Shown: piece after piece, positions 46,511 through 55,739 of the stretch
Layout of the letters: each line of letters opens with the position of its first letter
Numbering within the stretch: the first letter of the stretch is position 1
Assembly: GCF_903914075.1 (NCBI RefSeq)
Contig: NZ_CAIWNQ010000008.1
Span: 146,696 to 210,695 of the forward strand
Source of the DNA: Ruegeria sp. THAF57
GTDB lineage: Bacteria > Pseudomonadota > Alphaproteobacteria > Rhodobacterales > Rhodobacteraceae
Length of the DNA: 64,000 nucleotides
Direction of reading: 5' to 3'
Position numbers and translations under genes: made by a program
Notes under the pieces: model-generated
The model's input: only the letters and a program-made list of their open reading frames with translations
What the model was told of the DNA's origin: nothing
The model's database searches: none

Positions 46511-48646
46511 ATGAAGCAAACTCCGATACACGACGCGCAGTTCAACTCGGTCCGAGGCACCGTGGCTGAAACGCCCGACGACGACATCCTTGATCTGGGT
46601 GCCTTGCTGGGAACGCTGTGGCGCGGCAAGTGGATTATTGCTTTGGCCACCGCTGTCACGGTCTTGCTGGGCGCGTATTACAGTTTTGTTGCCGCTGTTC
46701 CAATGTATCGGTCCAGTGCCGTGGTCATGCTGGAAACCAAACAGGAAAGTGTCATCGACCTGCAAAGCGTGGTCGGTGGATTGGCTGGCGATACAACCGA
46801 AGTCAATTCCGAGCTGGAGGTTTTGAAGTCCCGCGGCTTGATGGGAAAGGTCGTGGACAGGCTGGACTTGACCTCTGACCCCGAATTCAACGAAGCGCTT
46901 CTGCCAGCCTCGACGCTTGCCGCGTTGAAGCAGGGCCTGAAATCCGTGTTTGGCGGCGCGGATGAGCCCGAGGCCCTTTCCTCCGAACTCGCGCGGCAAC
47001 AGACCCGCGATGATGTTATTTCAGCCCTGCTGTCACAGGTATCGGTACGCAATGTTCCGCAAAGCCTTGTCTTCGAAGTGACCGCCGAGACGGAGAACGC
47101 ACGCAAATCGGCGCTGATCGCGGATACGATTGTCGAACTGTACATCCTGAACCAGATCGAAGTGAAATTCGACGCCACCGAACAGGCAACCACGTGGCTG
47201 ACTGAACGCGTCGCGGAATTACAGATCGAATTAGAGACATCCGAGGCCAAAGTCACGGAATTCAACGCATCTACCGCCCTGATCTCGCCCGAGGCGCTTC
47301 AGCTTCAGGAAGTTCAGCTCAAGGATCTGCGCGAACGCAGGGTGTCCGCCGAAGCAACTCGGGCAGCAGCACAAACCCGGTTTGACGCTTTGAACGGCGC
47401 AGAAGACCGAAAGATGCAGGCTGAAATCAGCCAGGACCCCCAGCTTCAGCGTCTGTACGCACAGTTCAAGGATAGTGGATCAAACGAGGCCGCGTTCGAC
47501 ACCGCGTTTAAACGGCTGCTGGCCCGTACCGCATTAGAGGCACAGCGCGCGACGCAGCAGGTTCAGGCTTTGACACGGTCATCCGAAGAGTTGGGGCAAC
47601 AGATTGCGCAGCAGAACGCGGATTTGATCACGCTGCAGCAACTGGCGCGTGAGGCTGAAGCGGTTCGCCTGCTTTACGAGTATTTTCTGGCGCGCCTGAA
47701 AGAGACTTCGGCACAGGAAGGCATTCAGAAGGCCGACAGCCGTCAGCTTTCGCAAGCTGTAATTCCGACGGATCCGTCATCGCCGAAGAACGCGTTGAAC
47801 CTTGCGATCTCGGCCATCCTCGGTGTCTTTCTGGGAACGGCTATCGTTCTGTTGATCGAAGCAAGGCGCAAAGGGTTCCGGTCTGCTCAGGAGCTTGAGC
47901 GCAAGACAGGGTACAGCGTTCTTGGCCAGATACCGATCTTTCCTGCAAAGGGGCGTCGCAAGGTTCTGGAATACCTTGCCTCAAAGCCTTCCTCGGCAAC
48001 GGCAGAGGCCGTGCGCAACCTGCGCACATCCCTTATGCTGTCCAACGTTGACCGCCCCCCGAAAGTGGTCGTGATGACATCATCGCTGCCGGGCGAGGGG
48101 AAAACGACCAACTCACTGGCGTTGGCGCAGAATTTCGTTGGAATCGGCAAGAAAGTTCTGCTGGTCGAAGGAGATATCCGTCGTCTGACCATGACCGCGC
48201 AACTGAAAAACGTGCCATCCAAAGGCATCGTTTCGGTTTTGGCCGGGGACGCAACGGCGCAAGAGGCGATTTTTCAGGATCCGCTTCTTGGCTGTGACAT
48301 CCTCGCGGGCGAGGAAACCTCGGCAAACGCCGCGGACTTGTTCGCCTCGGAACGGTTCCGTAATTTTCTTGAAGACATGCGGGACATCTATGATGTCATC
48401 CTGATCGACACACCGCCGACCCTTCTGGTTTCGGATGCAAGGCTGATCGCAAAAAGCGCGGATGCTGTGCTTTTGACAATCAAGTGGAATGACACCGCCG
48501 AGCAGGACGTCGCTGAGGCCATGCGCCTGTTCCACACCGACAATCAGCGTTTGACCGGTATTGTATTGGGCCAGATCAATGTCCGTGGCGCCAAGCACTA
48601 TGGCTATTCATACGGCAACTACGCATCGAAATATTACAGCAATTGA
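46511..48646 (+). CDS. exoP: Polysaccharide co-polymerase with BY-kinase domain (ExoP/Wzc-like)
   Basis: 711 residues from the ATG at 46511; an in-frame ATG at 46445 is possible. A Wzz domain with spans near residues ~40-60 and ~425-445 flanks a long coiled-coil periplasmic region. The cytosolic tyrosine kinase domain has Walker [11 protein letters not shown] (~524-533), Walker A' ILIDTPP and a C-terminal tyrosine cluster ([14 protein letters not shown]). It controls chain length and export by cycles of autophosphorylation with Wza. Confidence 0.92.
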   Translation: MKQTPIHDAQFNSVRGTVAETPDDDILDLGALLGTLWRGKWIIALATAVTVLLGAYYSFVAAVPMYRSSAVVMLETKQESVIDLQSVVGGLAGDTTEVNSELEVLKSRGLMGKVVDRLDLTSDPEFNEALLPASTLAALKQGLKSVFGGADEPEALSSELARQQTRDDVISALLSQVSVRNVPQSLVFEVTAETENARKSALIADTIVELYILNQIEVKFDATEQATTWLTERVAELQIELETSEAKVTEFNASTALISPEALQLQEVQLKDLRERRVSAEATRAAAQTRFDALNGAEDRKMQAEISQDPQLQRLYAQFKDSGSNEAAFDTAFKRLLARTALEAQRATQQVQALTRSSEELGQQIAQQNADLITLQQLAREAEAVRLLYEYFLARLKETSAQEGIQKADSRQLSQAVIPTDPSSPKNALNLAISAILGVFLGTAIVLLIEARRKGFRSAQELERKTGYSVLGQIPIFPAKGRRKVLEYLASKPSSATAEAVRNLRTSLMLSNVDRPPKVVVMTSSLPGEGKTTNSLALAQNFVGIGKKVLLVEGDIRRLTMTAQLKNVPSKGIVSVLAGDATAQEAIFQDPLLGCDILAGEETSANAADLFASERFRNFLEDMRDIYDVILIDTPPTLLVSDARLIAKSADAVLLTIKWNDTAEQDVAEAMRLFHTDNQRLTGIVLGQINVRGAKHYGYSYGNYASKYYSN

Positions 48647-48676
48647 CGCATTAGATCAGCGATACCGCTGCAAACG

Positions 48677-48707
48677 AAAAAAGCGCGCGAAATTTCGCGC
48701 GCTTTTT
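48677..48707. terminator. Bidirectional intrinsic terminator
   Basis: A perfect 20-bp palindrome at 48683-48702 (GCGCGCGAAA/TTTCGCGCGC) is flanked by six A residues on the left and five T residues on the right. It can terminate exoP on the plus strand and the convergent YjbE-like gene on the minus strand. Confidence 0.88.
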
Positions 48708-48726
48708 CATCAATAAGGGCCGTTGG

Positions 48727-48999
48727 TCAGTTGGTGCCCGTGGTGCTTGTCGACGGAGAAGACCCACCTCCGCCGCCAGCCGCTGCTGCCAATCCTGCCG
48801 CAGCAGCCAGCGCACCCAGCGCAGGAGCGACAAGAGGGACGAAACCGGTCACACCGGCCTCCTCGGCAGCGTCGGCTGCATCACCTACCACCGCTGCATC
48901 GTTGCCTGCAGCCTCGGCTGCTGGTGGGGTCGGGGTCGCAGTTTGGGCATACAGCCCTGTGGTTGAGAGGGTTAGTACCAGAAGAGACATTCTGATCAT
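48727..48999 (-). CDS. YjbE-like small exported Gly/Ser/Thr-rich protein
   Basis: 90 residues from the ATG at 48997-48999 with AAGGAG upstream. Signal peptide MIRMSLLVLTLSTTGLYAQ precedes an Ala-rich segment, a hydrophobic VAPALGALAAAAGLAAA and a GGGGGSSPSTSTTGTN tail. The layout resembles E. coli YjbE (signal peptide, Ala/Ser-rich, glycine run, Thr/Ser tail), which sits with YjbF and YjbH in an exopolysaccharide operon. Here those partners lie just beyond, on the other strand. Role unknown; probably extracellular or periplasmic. Confidence 0.7.
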   Translation of the reverse strand: MIRMSLLVLTLSTTGLYAQTATPTPPAAEAAGNDAAVVGDAADAAEEAGVTGFVPLVAPALGALAAAAGLAAAAGGGGGSSPSTSTTGTN

Positions 49000-49321
49000 C
49001 GTGAATCTCCTTAAAGAAACTGTTGAGCGGACGCTATCACACCCAATCGGCGCTGAGAATGCCGCGTTACACAAATAATATCAAAATCAAAAAGAATGAT
49101 ACTTTTTCAGTTACTTGTACAAAATTTGCCACCAACACACGAAGGTTGCGTAACGTAAAGTGATCAATAGGCGCTTTTAAGTGCTCAAAAACTACGCTAA
49201 CCGGCCAAGGAATTTGCAGATTCCCGATAAAGGCGAACGAATTCTTCCGAAATAGAATTGAACAAAGACCCTGTATTTAAAAGCGGCTAAGCAGAGCCAG
49301 AGAAAAAAGCGATTCATTGAC
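49000..49321. other. Divergent promoter region between the yjbE-like and yjbH genes
   Basis: The region is AT-rich around 49080-49140 and holds promoters in both directions by position. No confident -35/-10 pair or regulator site was picked out. No gene is seen. Confidence 0.4.
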
Positions 49322-51424
49322 GTGAAGATTCGAGCGGTTTCACAAGGACGATCCGGCCTGTTGGCTTTGGTGTGTGCTGGCGTCGCAAGCGTGGCACAAG
49401 CGCAGTCGGTTTCGACCTATGGAACCCCGGGATTGCTTGAGATTCCGACCGCCGAAATGTTTGACGACGGCAGCCTTGTGTTCACTGGTGCGGGGTTACG
49501 TGACACGTTCAGGGCGACGATGACCTTTCAGATCCTGCCGTGGGTCCACGGCAGTTTCCGCTACGCCTATATTCAGGGGTATGATGGCGAACAGGGCGAT
49601 CGCTATGATCGCAGTTTCGACCTTCATTTTCGTCTGAGAGAAGAAAGCAGGCACAGCCCCGCCGTTGTCGTCGGTCTAAGGGATTTTGGCGGCACCGGCA
49701 TTTACGCCGCTGAATATCTTGTCGCAACCAAGACGATACGCGATCGGTTCAAGCTGACCGGCGGGATCGGCTGGGGCCGACTAGCGGGCCGAGGCAGTTT
49801 TGAAAACCCACTCAGTCTGATCAGCAGCCGATTTGATACCCGTGACGATCCCCGCGCCGGAACGATCGAGGAAACCGGTCGTCTGGATTTCGGCAACTGG
49901 TTTCAGGGGGACGCGGCACTGTTCGGAGGGGCGAGCTGGCAATACAATGACCGGCTGACGTTTCTGGCGGAATATTCTCCGGACCTTTACCAGAAGGAAC
50001 GGGACCGGATTGACTTCAAGGTCCGATCCCCGATCAATCTGGGTGTTCAATACAGGTTTCGAAACGGTTCGCAGCTCACAACCTCTGTTCTTTACGGCAC
50101 CACACTGGGCCTGACTTATAGCTATTTCATCGACCCTCGGAAAACTGTCGCGCCGGGTGGGCAAGGGGCGTCACCGCCGCCTTTGCTGCCGCCCGAACAG
50201 GTAAATGCGCGCGCGCCACGCAATCAGACGGATGTCCGAGACCAGTTGCAATCTGCGCTGCAGAAGGAAGGGCTGAGGCTGGTCTACCTATCTGAAACGG
50301 GCGAGACCGTTCAGGTTGGGGTCGAGAACAAAGCCTATGGTCAGGCGGCGCAGGCACTTGGACGAACGGCACGGGTTCTGGCCAACGAACAACCCGCCCA
50401 AACCAAACACTTCGATATTGCGCTGATGTCCAACGGCGTGCCACTCAGTGCCGTGCGGGTCGACAGGGACGATCTTTACGAACTTGAGCATGATCCCGAC
50501 AACGCCTGGCGCAGTTTTTCGCGGGCCGAAATCTCGGACACAATTCCGCTGGTCGAAGGGGGCGTTATCACCGACGCCTACCCGCATTTTTCCTATCGCT
50601 TCGGACCTTACCTGAACTTCTCTTTTTTTGATCCCGATGACCCGCTGAGATATGAAATCGGCGCGGCACTGGGGCTGGATTATACTCTGTCTCCCGGCTT
50701 CACCCTGTCGACGGGGCTGCGGCAACCGATCATCAGTACGCTTGACGACACCACCCGCGTCTCGGATTCGGTGCTGCCGCGCGTTCGGTCCGACTGGCCG
50801 ATCTATGCACAGGAATCCAATCTGCGCGTCGAACATATGACCGCTGAATACCTGTGGCGCCCCGCTGAAAACCTCTATGCGCGCACCACGCTGGGCTATC
50901 TGGAAACCATGTTTGGTGGCGTGTCGGCGGAATTGCTGTGGTATCCAACCGACAGCCGTCTGGCCCTTGGGGTCGAGGCTAATTACGTGGCGCAGCGCGA
51001 CTTTGATGTGCTGTTTGGGTTTCAGGACTACTCGGTCGCGACCGGACACGTGTCTGCCTATTACGACCTGCCCGGAGAATTCCACGCGCAGGTGGATGCC
51101 GGCCGCTATTTGGCCGGTGATTACGGCGCGACCTTCACCCTGGACCGGGAATTCAACAACGGCTTCACCGTCGGCGCTTTCTTTACCTTAACCGACGTCA
51201 GTTTCGAGGATTTCGGCGAGGGTTCGTTCGACAAGGGCGTCCGGCTGGAAATTCCCGTTTCGTGGCTGACAGGCCGCCCCTCTCGTAACAAGCTCAGCCA
51301 GACGATCCGCCCGGTTCTGCGGGATGGCGGCGCACGGCTGCATGTGCGCAACCGTTTGTACGAGGTGACACGCGAGGCCCGCTCGCAACAATTGTCCCGC
51401 GGCTGGGGAAGGTTCTGGCGATGA
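49322..51424 (+). CDS. yjbH: YjbH-family outer membrane exopolysaccharide protein
   Basis: 700 residues from a GTG at 49322. Signal peptide ends ...GVASVAQAQS (~28). The mature start SVSTYGTPGLLEIPTAEMFDDG is characteristic of YjbH. The rest is rich in alternating beta segments with aromatic girdles and no long helices, as expected of an outer-membrane beta-barrel. A Pro/Ala-rich linker with PPPLLPPEQVN appears near ~285. Structural studies of family members describe two-barrel outer membrane porins for polysaccharide release; I infer the same role here. Its stop overlaps the YjbF-like start by 4 bases. Confidence 0.88.
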   Translation: MKIRAVSQGRSGLLALVCAGVASVAQAQSVSTYGTPGLLEIPTAEMFDDGSLVFTGAGLRDTFRATMTFQILPWVHGSFRYAYIQGYDGEQGDRYDRSFDLHFRLREESRHSPAVVVGLRDFGGTGIYAAEYLVATKTIRDRFKLTGGIGWGRLAGRGSFENPLSLISSRFDTRDDPRAGTIEETGRLDFGNWFQGDAALFGGASWQYNDRLTFLAEYSPDLYQKERDRIDFKVRSPINLGVQYRFRNGSQLTTSVLYGTTLGLTYSYFIDPRKTVAPGGQGASPPPLLPPEQVNARAPRNQTDVRDQLQSALQKEGLRLVYLSETGETVQVGVENKAYGQAAQALGRTARVLANEQPAQTKHFDIALMSNGVPLSAVRVDRDDLYELEHDPDNAWRSFSRAEISDTIPLVEGGVITDAYPHFSYRFGPYLNFSFFDPDDPLRYEIGAALGLDYTLSPGFTLSTGLRQPIISTLDDTTRVSDSVLPRVRSDWPIYAQESNLRVEHMTAEYLWRPAENLYARTTLGYLETMFGGVSAELLWYPTDSRLALGVEANYVAQRDFDVLFGFQDYSVATGHVSAYYDLPGEFHAQVDAGRYLAGDYGATFTLDREFNNGFTVGAFFTLTDVSFEDFGEGSFDKGVRLEIPVSWLTGRPSRNKLSQTIRPVLRDGGARLHVRNRLYEVTREARSQQLSRGWGRFWR

Positions 51425-52062
51425 AGGTATTGCGCGCCGTCCTTGCCGGGCTGTTTCTGACCTCTTGCGGTGAAGCGCAACAGGATATGGATCTGTTGCT
51501 TGGCGCATTGCAACCCAACGCACCCCGCTTCCACCCCCGCGCCAACACGCTAGCAGCCCGCCGTCCAATCCCACCCCGGCTTGAAGTTGGGTTCCCGTCG
51601 CGCGACCTCAGCGGTGTCATGTTGCTTGAGATTGAACGGGATGGCGTTCAAACATGGCTGACGGCAGACGGGGCCACGATCACCTTGGAACAAGGGTTTC
51701 TGACCTCGACCAAAGGGTTTGGCTCTGGCATGGCGGGGTCGGACATCCGCCAAAGCGCCGACTTGATCCTTGGTGGCGTCGACGGCAAGGCCGAGCGTTT
51801 CCACAGCTTTCTGAATGGCAACGATGAGATCGAGCTTCATGCCTATGTTTGCCAGGTCACGACGATCCGGTCCGAAGAGATTTTCCTGCTTGGCGTTCCA
51901 GTTGCCACAATAAAGAAACAAGAGCGCTGTAATGGGCTGGCAGACAACTTCACAAACACCTACTGGGTGCAAAACAGCAGCGGCACAATCGTCCAGTCTT
52001 CGCAATGGACGGGCGCATTTCTTGGAAACTTAGTCATGAAGGTCGTGCCGGATGAAACGTAA
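51421..52062 (+). CDS. yjbF: YjbF/GfcB-family lipoprotein
   Basis: 213 residues with a short lipobox MKVLRAVLAGLFLTSCG (Cys16). The family core follows: GVMLLEIERDGVQTWLTADGATITLEQGFL and STKGFGSGMAGSD, ending in WVQNSSGTIVQSSQW. It is a periplasmic-facing lipoprotein that partners YjbH. The two genes overlap by 4 bases, so they are co-translated. Confidence 0.85.
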   Translation: MKVLRAVLAGLFLTSCGEAQQDMDLLLGALQPNAPRFHPRANTLAARRPIPPRLEVGFPSRDLSGVMLLEIERDGVQTWLTADGATITLEQGFLTSTKGFGSGMAGSDIRQSADLILGGVDGKAERFHSFLNGNDEIELHAYVCQVTTIRSEEIFLLGVPVATIKKQERCNGLADNFTNTYWVQNSSGTIVQSSQWTGAFLGNLVMKVVPDET

Positions 52063-52087
52063 ACCCCTGAACAGCGGAGGACACAGC

Positions 52088-53467
52088 GTGCGTCGCTTTC
52101 CACTCATCCTCAGCGCATTGGCGCTTGGCAGTCTGATCGCAGGATGCTCGACCATCTATCGCAGTTCATCTGTGACTGCCGGTGTCTCAGACAACGGCAA
52201 AGTGCGGGTGGTGCCAGTCACACCCGAGACCGTTCTTGTTGCCAACCGGTCGCCTTATTCGCCAAAGACCCTGCCATCGGTCTTTCAGCTTTCGGCCGGG
52301 TCGGGATCCAGCGCCAGCCAGCGCGGTCTCGGGCCCCTGCCCGACGCACCGTCAACGCAAGACGGATCGCGTGCCGGTCTGCAACTGGACCCGCCCCCGC
52401 AGGTAAACCCGGGCCCCTATACTATCGGGATTGGCGACGTTCTGGTTCTGTCGACCCCCTCCACACAAGGCACGGCGGGTGAGTTGTCGGGCCTGCTTGC
52501 CGCCCAGAACAGCCGCAATGGCTACACCGTACAGGACGACGGGTCGATCAACATCCCCGACGTCGGCCGCGTCAGGCTGGTTGGTCTGACGGTGGACGAA
52601 GCCGAGGCGCTGTTGTTCCAGCGTCTGGTCGAAAACCAGATCGACCCGACCTTCAGCCTTGAGATTGCCGAGTTCAACTCCCGCCGTGTCTCAGTCGGGG
52701 GGGCTGTCGGTCAGCCGGGCGTGCAACCGATCACCCTGACACAACTGACGTTGAACGAGGCACTGTCTGCTGCGGGATCGGTCTCGGTCAGCGATATCGA
52801 CAACAGCTCAGTGCGGATTTACCGCGATGGCCGCATGTATCAGATCCCGATGGAGGATCTCTATACCCGCACCGATCTGCAGAACCTGAACCTGATCGCA
52901 GATGACTCGGTCTTTGTGGATACCGACTATGATCTGGACCGCGCCGAGCGCTATTTTGCGCAGCAGATCCAACTGCGGGAAACGGTTCTGGAAGGGCGTC
53001 AAACCGCGTTGCAGGAACTGTCGACTGCCGTCAATCTGCGCCGGGACGATCTGGACGAGCGCCGCGACAACTTCATCCAATCGGTTGAGCTGGACGCCGT
53101 GGACCGCGACTATGTCTATCTCAGCGGCGAGGTGAGAACCCAGGGTCGGTACGCGCTGCCGTTCGGTCACTCTGCGACCTTGGCGGATGCCCTATTTGAT
53201 ACCGGCGGCGGGATCGCAAAAGAAACCGGCGATGCGTCCGAGGTCTATGTCCTGCGCGCCTCGCAGGATGCCCGCGAATTCGGCGCTGTAACCGCCTGGC
53301 ACCTTGATATCCGCAACGCGGCACAACTGACGATGGCGGCGCAGTTCGAGCTGCGCAACAATGACATCATCTTCATCGCCGAAAACCCTGTCACGCGTTG
53401 GGGCCGTACCATCAGCCAGATTACACCTTCGCTGATCACCACACCTCTGGTCGCGGCCGTGGATTAA
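52088..53467 (+). CDS. wza: Outer-membrane polysaccharide export protein (Wza/KpsD-like)
   Basis: About 459 residues from a GTG at 52088, favoured by GGAGGAC upstream; an ATG at 52052 inside the previous gene is the alternative. Lipobox LGSLIAGCS near the start. The polysaccharide-export domain begins PYTIGIGDVLVLSTPS, followed by SLBB domains with VSVGGAVGQPGVQPI and VYLSGEVRTQGRYALP. It forms the outer-membrane translocon with ExoP. An unusual charged helical insert (~300-345, RETVLEGRQTALQEL) interrupts the SLBB repeats. Confidence 0.9.
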   Translation: MRRFPLILSALALGSLIAGCSTIYRSSSVTAGVSDNGKVRVVPVTPETVLVANRSPYSPKTLPSVFQLSAGSGSSASQRGLGPLPDAPSTQDGSRAGLQLDPPPQVNPGPYTIGIGDVLVLSTPSTQGTAGELSGLLAAQNSRNGYTVQDDGSINIPDVGRVRLVGLTVDEAEALLFQRLVENQIDPTFSLEIAEFNSRRVSVGGAVGQPGVQPITLTQLTLNEALSAAGSVSVSDIDNSSVRIYRDGRMYQIPMEDLYTRTDLQNLNLIADDSVFVDTDYDLDRAERYFAQQIQLRETVLEGRQTALQELSTAVNLRRDDLDERRDNFIQSVELDAVDRDYVYLSGEVRTQGRYALPFGHSATLADALFDTGGGIAKETGDASEVYVLRASQDAREFGAVTAWHLDIRNAAQLTMAAQFELRNNDIIFIAENPVTRWGRTISQITPSLITTPLVAAVD

Positions 53468-53502
53468 GCAACGCGAATTCCAAGGGGTAAAGAACGACGG
53501 AT

Positions 53503-54822
53503 ATGTCAATGCTTAAGCGGATCAATGGCAACAAACGACTGATGCGCCTTCTCGGAGGCGGTTTTGTCGGAGTGCTGATCAAAGGCTCGGCCGCTGGGTT
53601 GTCTTTAGCCATGTTCGCCGTCCTTGCGTGGGTCACCGACACCGAAAGTTTCGGGATCATCGGGTTTTGCTTTTCGCTGGCAACCCTGCTGGCCGTCGCC
53701 GGATCATTTGGTCAGCGCATGATGTCGCTGAAAGACGCGGCAATTGCTCATGGCAATGCTGATGATTCAAGGCTAGCCCTGACCGGGCAATCCAGCACGG
53801 TGATTGTCTGCCTTGGTACGTTTCTTTTCGTGCTGTTGCTTTGGCCAGCCCGAAACATGGGATGGATCGAGCTTGATCCGAAGGTTTTTGTCGCGATGGC
53901 GGGTTTGGCTGTCACCCTTGCCCTGGCGGAAAACACGGTTCACTTTTTTCGCGGGTACCGGTCCATAGCCTTTGCCCTGATCCCGAGAGACTTAATCTGG
54001 CGGCTAGCGGTAATGACCCTGTGCGCGATTGCCTTGATTGCGTCTTTCACCGTTTCAGCCACGGCTGCTTTGTGGATACTTGGACTGCCGCTTTTGGGTT
54101 TGATCGGTGCGCAATTGGTCAGCGATCCAATTCTACGCCGCAGACCTTCCTTTCGCAGTCTGATGTCAGAATCCCGCCGACGCGTGCGAAACGGACTACC
54201 GTTTTGGGGAACGTCCATGATCCAGACCGTCAGCGGGCCAGTACTGGCCCCGGTCATTCTGGGCGTTATGATGTCCCCAGACGCGGTCGGCCCATTTTTT
54301 GCCGCCTTTCGCATTGCGCTTGTGCTGGATCTTTTCACATTGGCCTCGGCCATGGTTGTGGCACCTCTGGTCGCCAAAGGCCACGCCAACGGCCAATACG
54401 AAGATATGCAGGCATCGCTGCGGTACTCAGTCTTTCTGGTCAGCGCGGCGACGATGGCTTGTTTCCTGATCATCGTATTCTTTGGCGGTGATATCCTTAC
54501 GCTGATGAACCCGGATTTCGCCAGCGCAGCCCCGGCCCTGACGGTCCTTGGTCTTGGTTTTCTAATTGCCGTTTTGTGCGGCCCCGCTCCAAATATCCTA
54601 GAGCTTGCCGGACAGGAAAACCTGCTGTTCCGACGCCTAATCTGGTTCAACCTTGTGTGCCTGATCGCGCTTGTTCCGGCGACCCAGTATTTTGGCATGA
54701 TGGGCGCTGCCGTGTGCTCGGCCGGATTGCGCGCCGCCGGCCACATCACGCTTCTTTTCACGGTTAAAAACCGACTTGGAATTGATCCGTCCATATTTTC
54801 CCTTTGGCAAAAAGCAAGATGA
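53503..54822 (+). CDS. Polysaccharide flippase (Wzx/MATE-like)
   Basis: 439 residues with about 12-14 hydrophobic segments over the whole length, starting MSMLKRINGNKRLMRLLGGG. Basic residues between early spans and a second-half repeat of the pattern match the polysaccharide transporter branch of the MOP superfamily. It would flip the lipid-linked repeat unit across the inner membrane before polymerisation. Its stop overlaps the sulfotransferase start (ATGA). Confidence 0.85.
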   Translation: MSMLKRINGNKRLMRLLGGGFVGVLIKGSAAGLSLAMFAVLAWVTDTESFGIIGFCFSLATLLAVAGSFGQRMMSLKDAAIAHGNADDSRLALTGQSSTVIVCLGTFLFVLLLWPARNMGWIELDPKVFVAMAGLAVTLALAENTVHFFRGYRSIAFALIPRDLIWRLAVMTLCAIALIASFTVSATAALWILGLPLLGLIGAQLVSDPILRRRPSFRSLMSESRRRVRNGLPFWGTSMIQTVSGPVLAPVILGVMMSPDAVGPFFAAFRIALVLDLFTLASAMVVAPLVAKGHANGQYEDMQASLRYSVFLVSAATMACFLIIVFFGGDILTLMNPDFASAAPALTVLGLGFLIAVLCGPAPNILELAGQENLLFRRLIWFNLVCLIALVPATQYFGMMGAAVCSAGLRAAGHITLLFTVKNRLGIDPSIFSLWQKAR

Positions 54823-55739
54823 CCAAACCCAACCTGTTTCTGATCGGCGCGCCCAAATGCGGCACCACGGCCATTGCCGAATACCTGTCCGAACGCGCGG
54901 ATGTCTATTTCTCGAAACCCAAGGAGCCCTTGTTCTGGTGCACCGACCTGGGCATCGAACCACATGCCCTGCGCGCGGAAACGGTCGAGGAGTACGAGGC
55001 GCTGTTTGCCCCGGCTGACCCCGCCAAACACCGCATCATCGCCGAGGGGACGACATCCTATCTAAGGTCGGAACAGGCAATCCGGCAAAGCCTGGCCTAT
55101 TCCCCAGACGCCAAATACATCGCCATCCTGCGCAGCCCGGTCGAGGTCGCCCACGCCTTTCATATGGAGCAACTTTATACCGGTCTGGAAAAGCAAAAGG
55201 ATTTCGCAACCGCTTGGGCGGATCAGACCCGGCGCGAGGCCGATTGGGACGCGGCCAGCGACGACCGCCCCGACAGTCTACTTTATCGGCGCATCGCGTC
55301 TTTCGCGGATCAGATCGACAGGTTCTTCGCGCTCATCCCCGAGGAACAGCGCATGGTGATCATCTTTGACGACTTCCGCGATGACCCGCGCACTGTCTGG
55401 CTTGAGGTATTGGGCTTCCTCGGCCTTGACGATGACGAGCGGGTTGATTTTTCCCCGCGCAATGCCGCCCACGCCCAACGGTTTCCGCGCCTGTCGCACT
55501 TCCTTCTGGCGCCGCCGAAACCCATTGCGCCGCTTGTCACGTCGCTCAGAAAGACCCTGCTGGCCCGTGACAGCAAGCTGGTCGCCTCCCTCAAACGGTT
55601 TCTGAACGTCAAACGCCCCCGCGCCGAGCTAAGCCCCGAACTGCGTGCCGAGATGACAACCGCCTTCCGCCCCGACATTGACCGGCTCGAGGCCCTGCTG
55701 AACCGCGATCTGTCCGCGTGGAAGGGGTCGACGGGATGA
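54819..55739 (+). CDS. Sulfotransferase family protein
   Basis: 306 residues from the ATG at 54819. It opens with the 5'-phosphosulfate-binding loop NLFLIGAPKCGTTAIAEYL (~4-22), Lys and Thr in the PKCGTT motif. It also has the 3'-phosphate region ILRSPVEVAHAFHMEQLY with the conserved Arg-Ser. It uses PAPS to add sulfate, probably to the exopolysaccharide repeat, since it is between the flippase and a glycosyltransferase with 4-base overlaps on both sides. The acceptor is inferred from position. Confidence 0.88.
   Translation: MTKPNLFLIGAPKCGTTAIAEYLSERADVYFSKPKEPLFWCTDLGIEPHALRAETVEEYEALFAPADPAKHRIIAEGTTSYLRSEQAIRQSLAYSPDAKYIAILRSPVEVAHAFHMEQLYTGLEKQKDFATAWADQTRREADWDAASDDRPDSLLYRRIASFADQIDRFFALIPEEQRMVIIFDDFRDDPRTVWLEVLGFLGLDDDERVDFSPRNAAHAQRFPRLSHFLLAPPKPIAPLVTSLRKTLLARDSKLVASLKRFLNVKRPRAELSPELRAEMTTAFRPDIDRLEALLNRDLSAWKGSTG

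Noticed and set aside
48731..49078. Ala/Pro-rich frame opposite the yjbE-like gene
   Set aside because: It is the reverse complement of a low-complexity coding region; the minus frame has a signal peptide and ribosome site.
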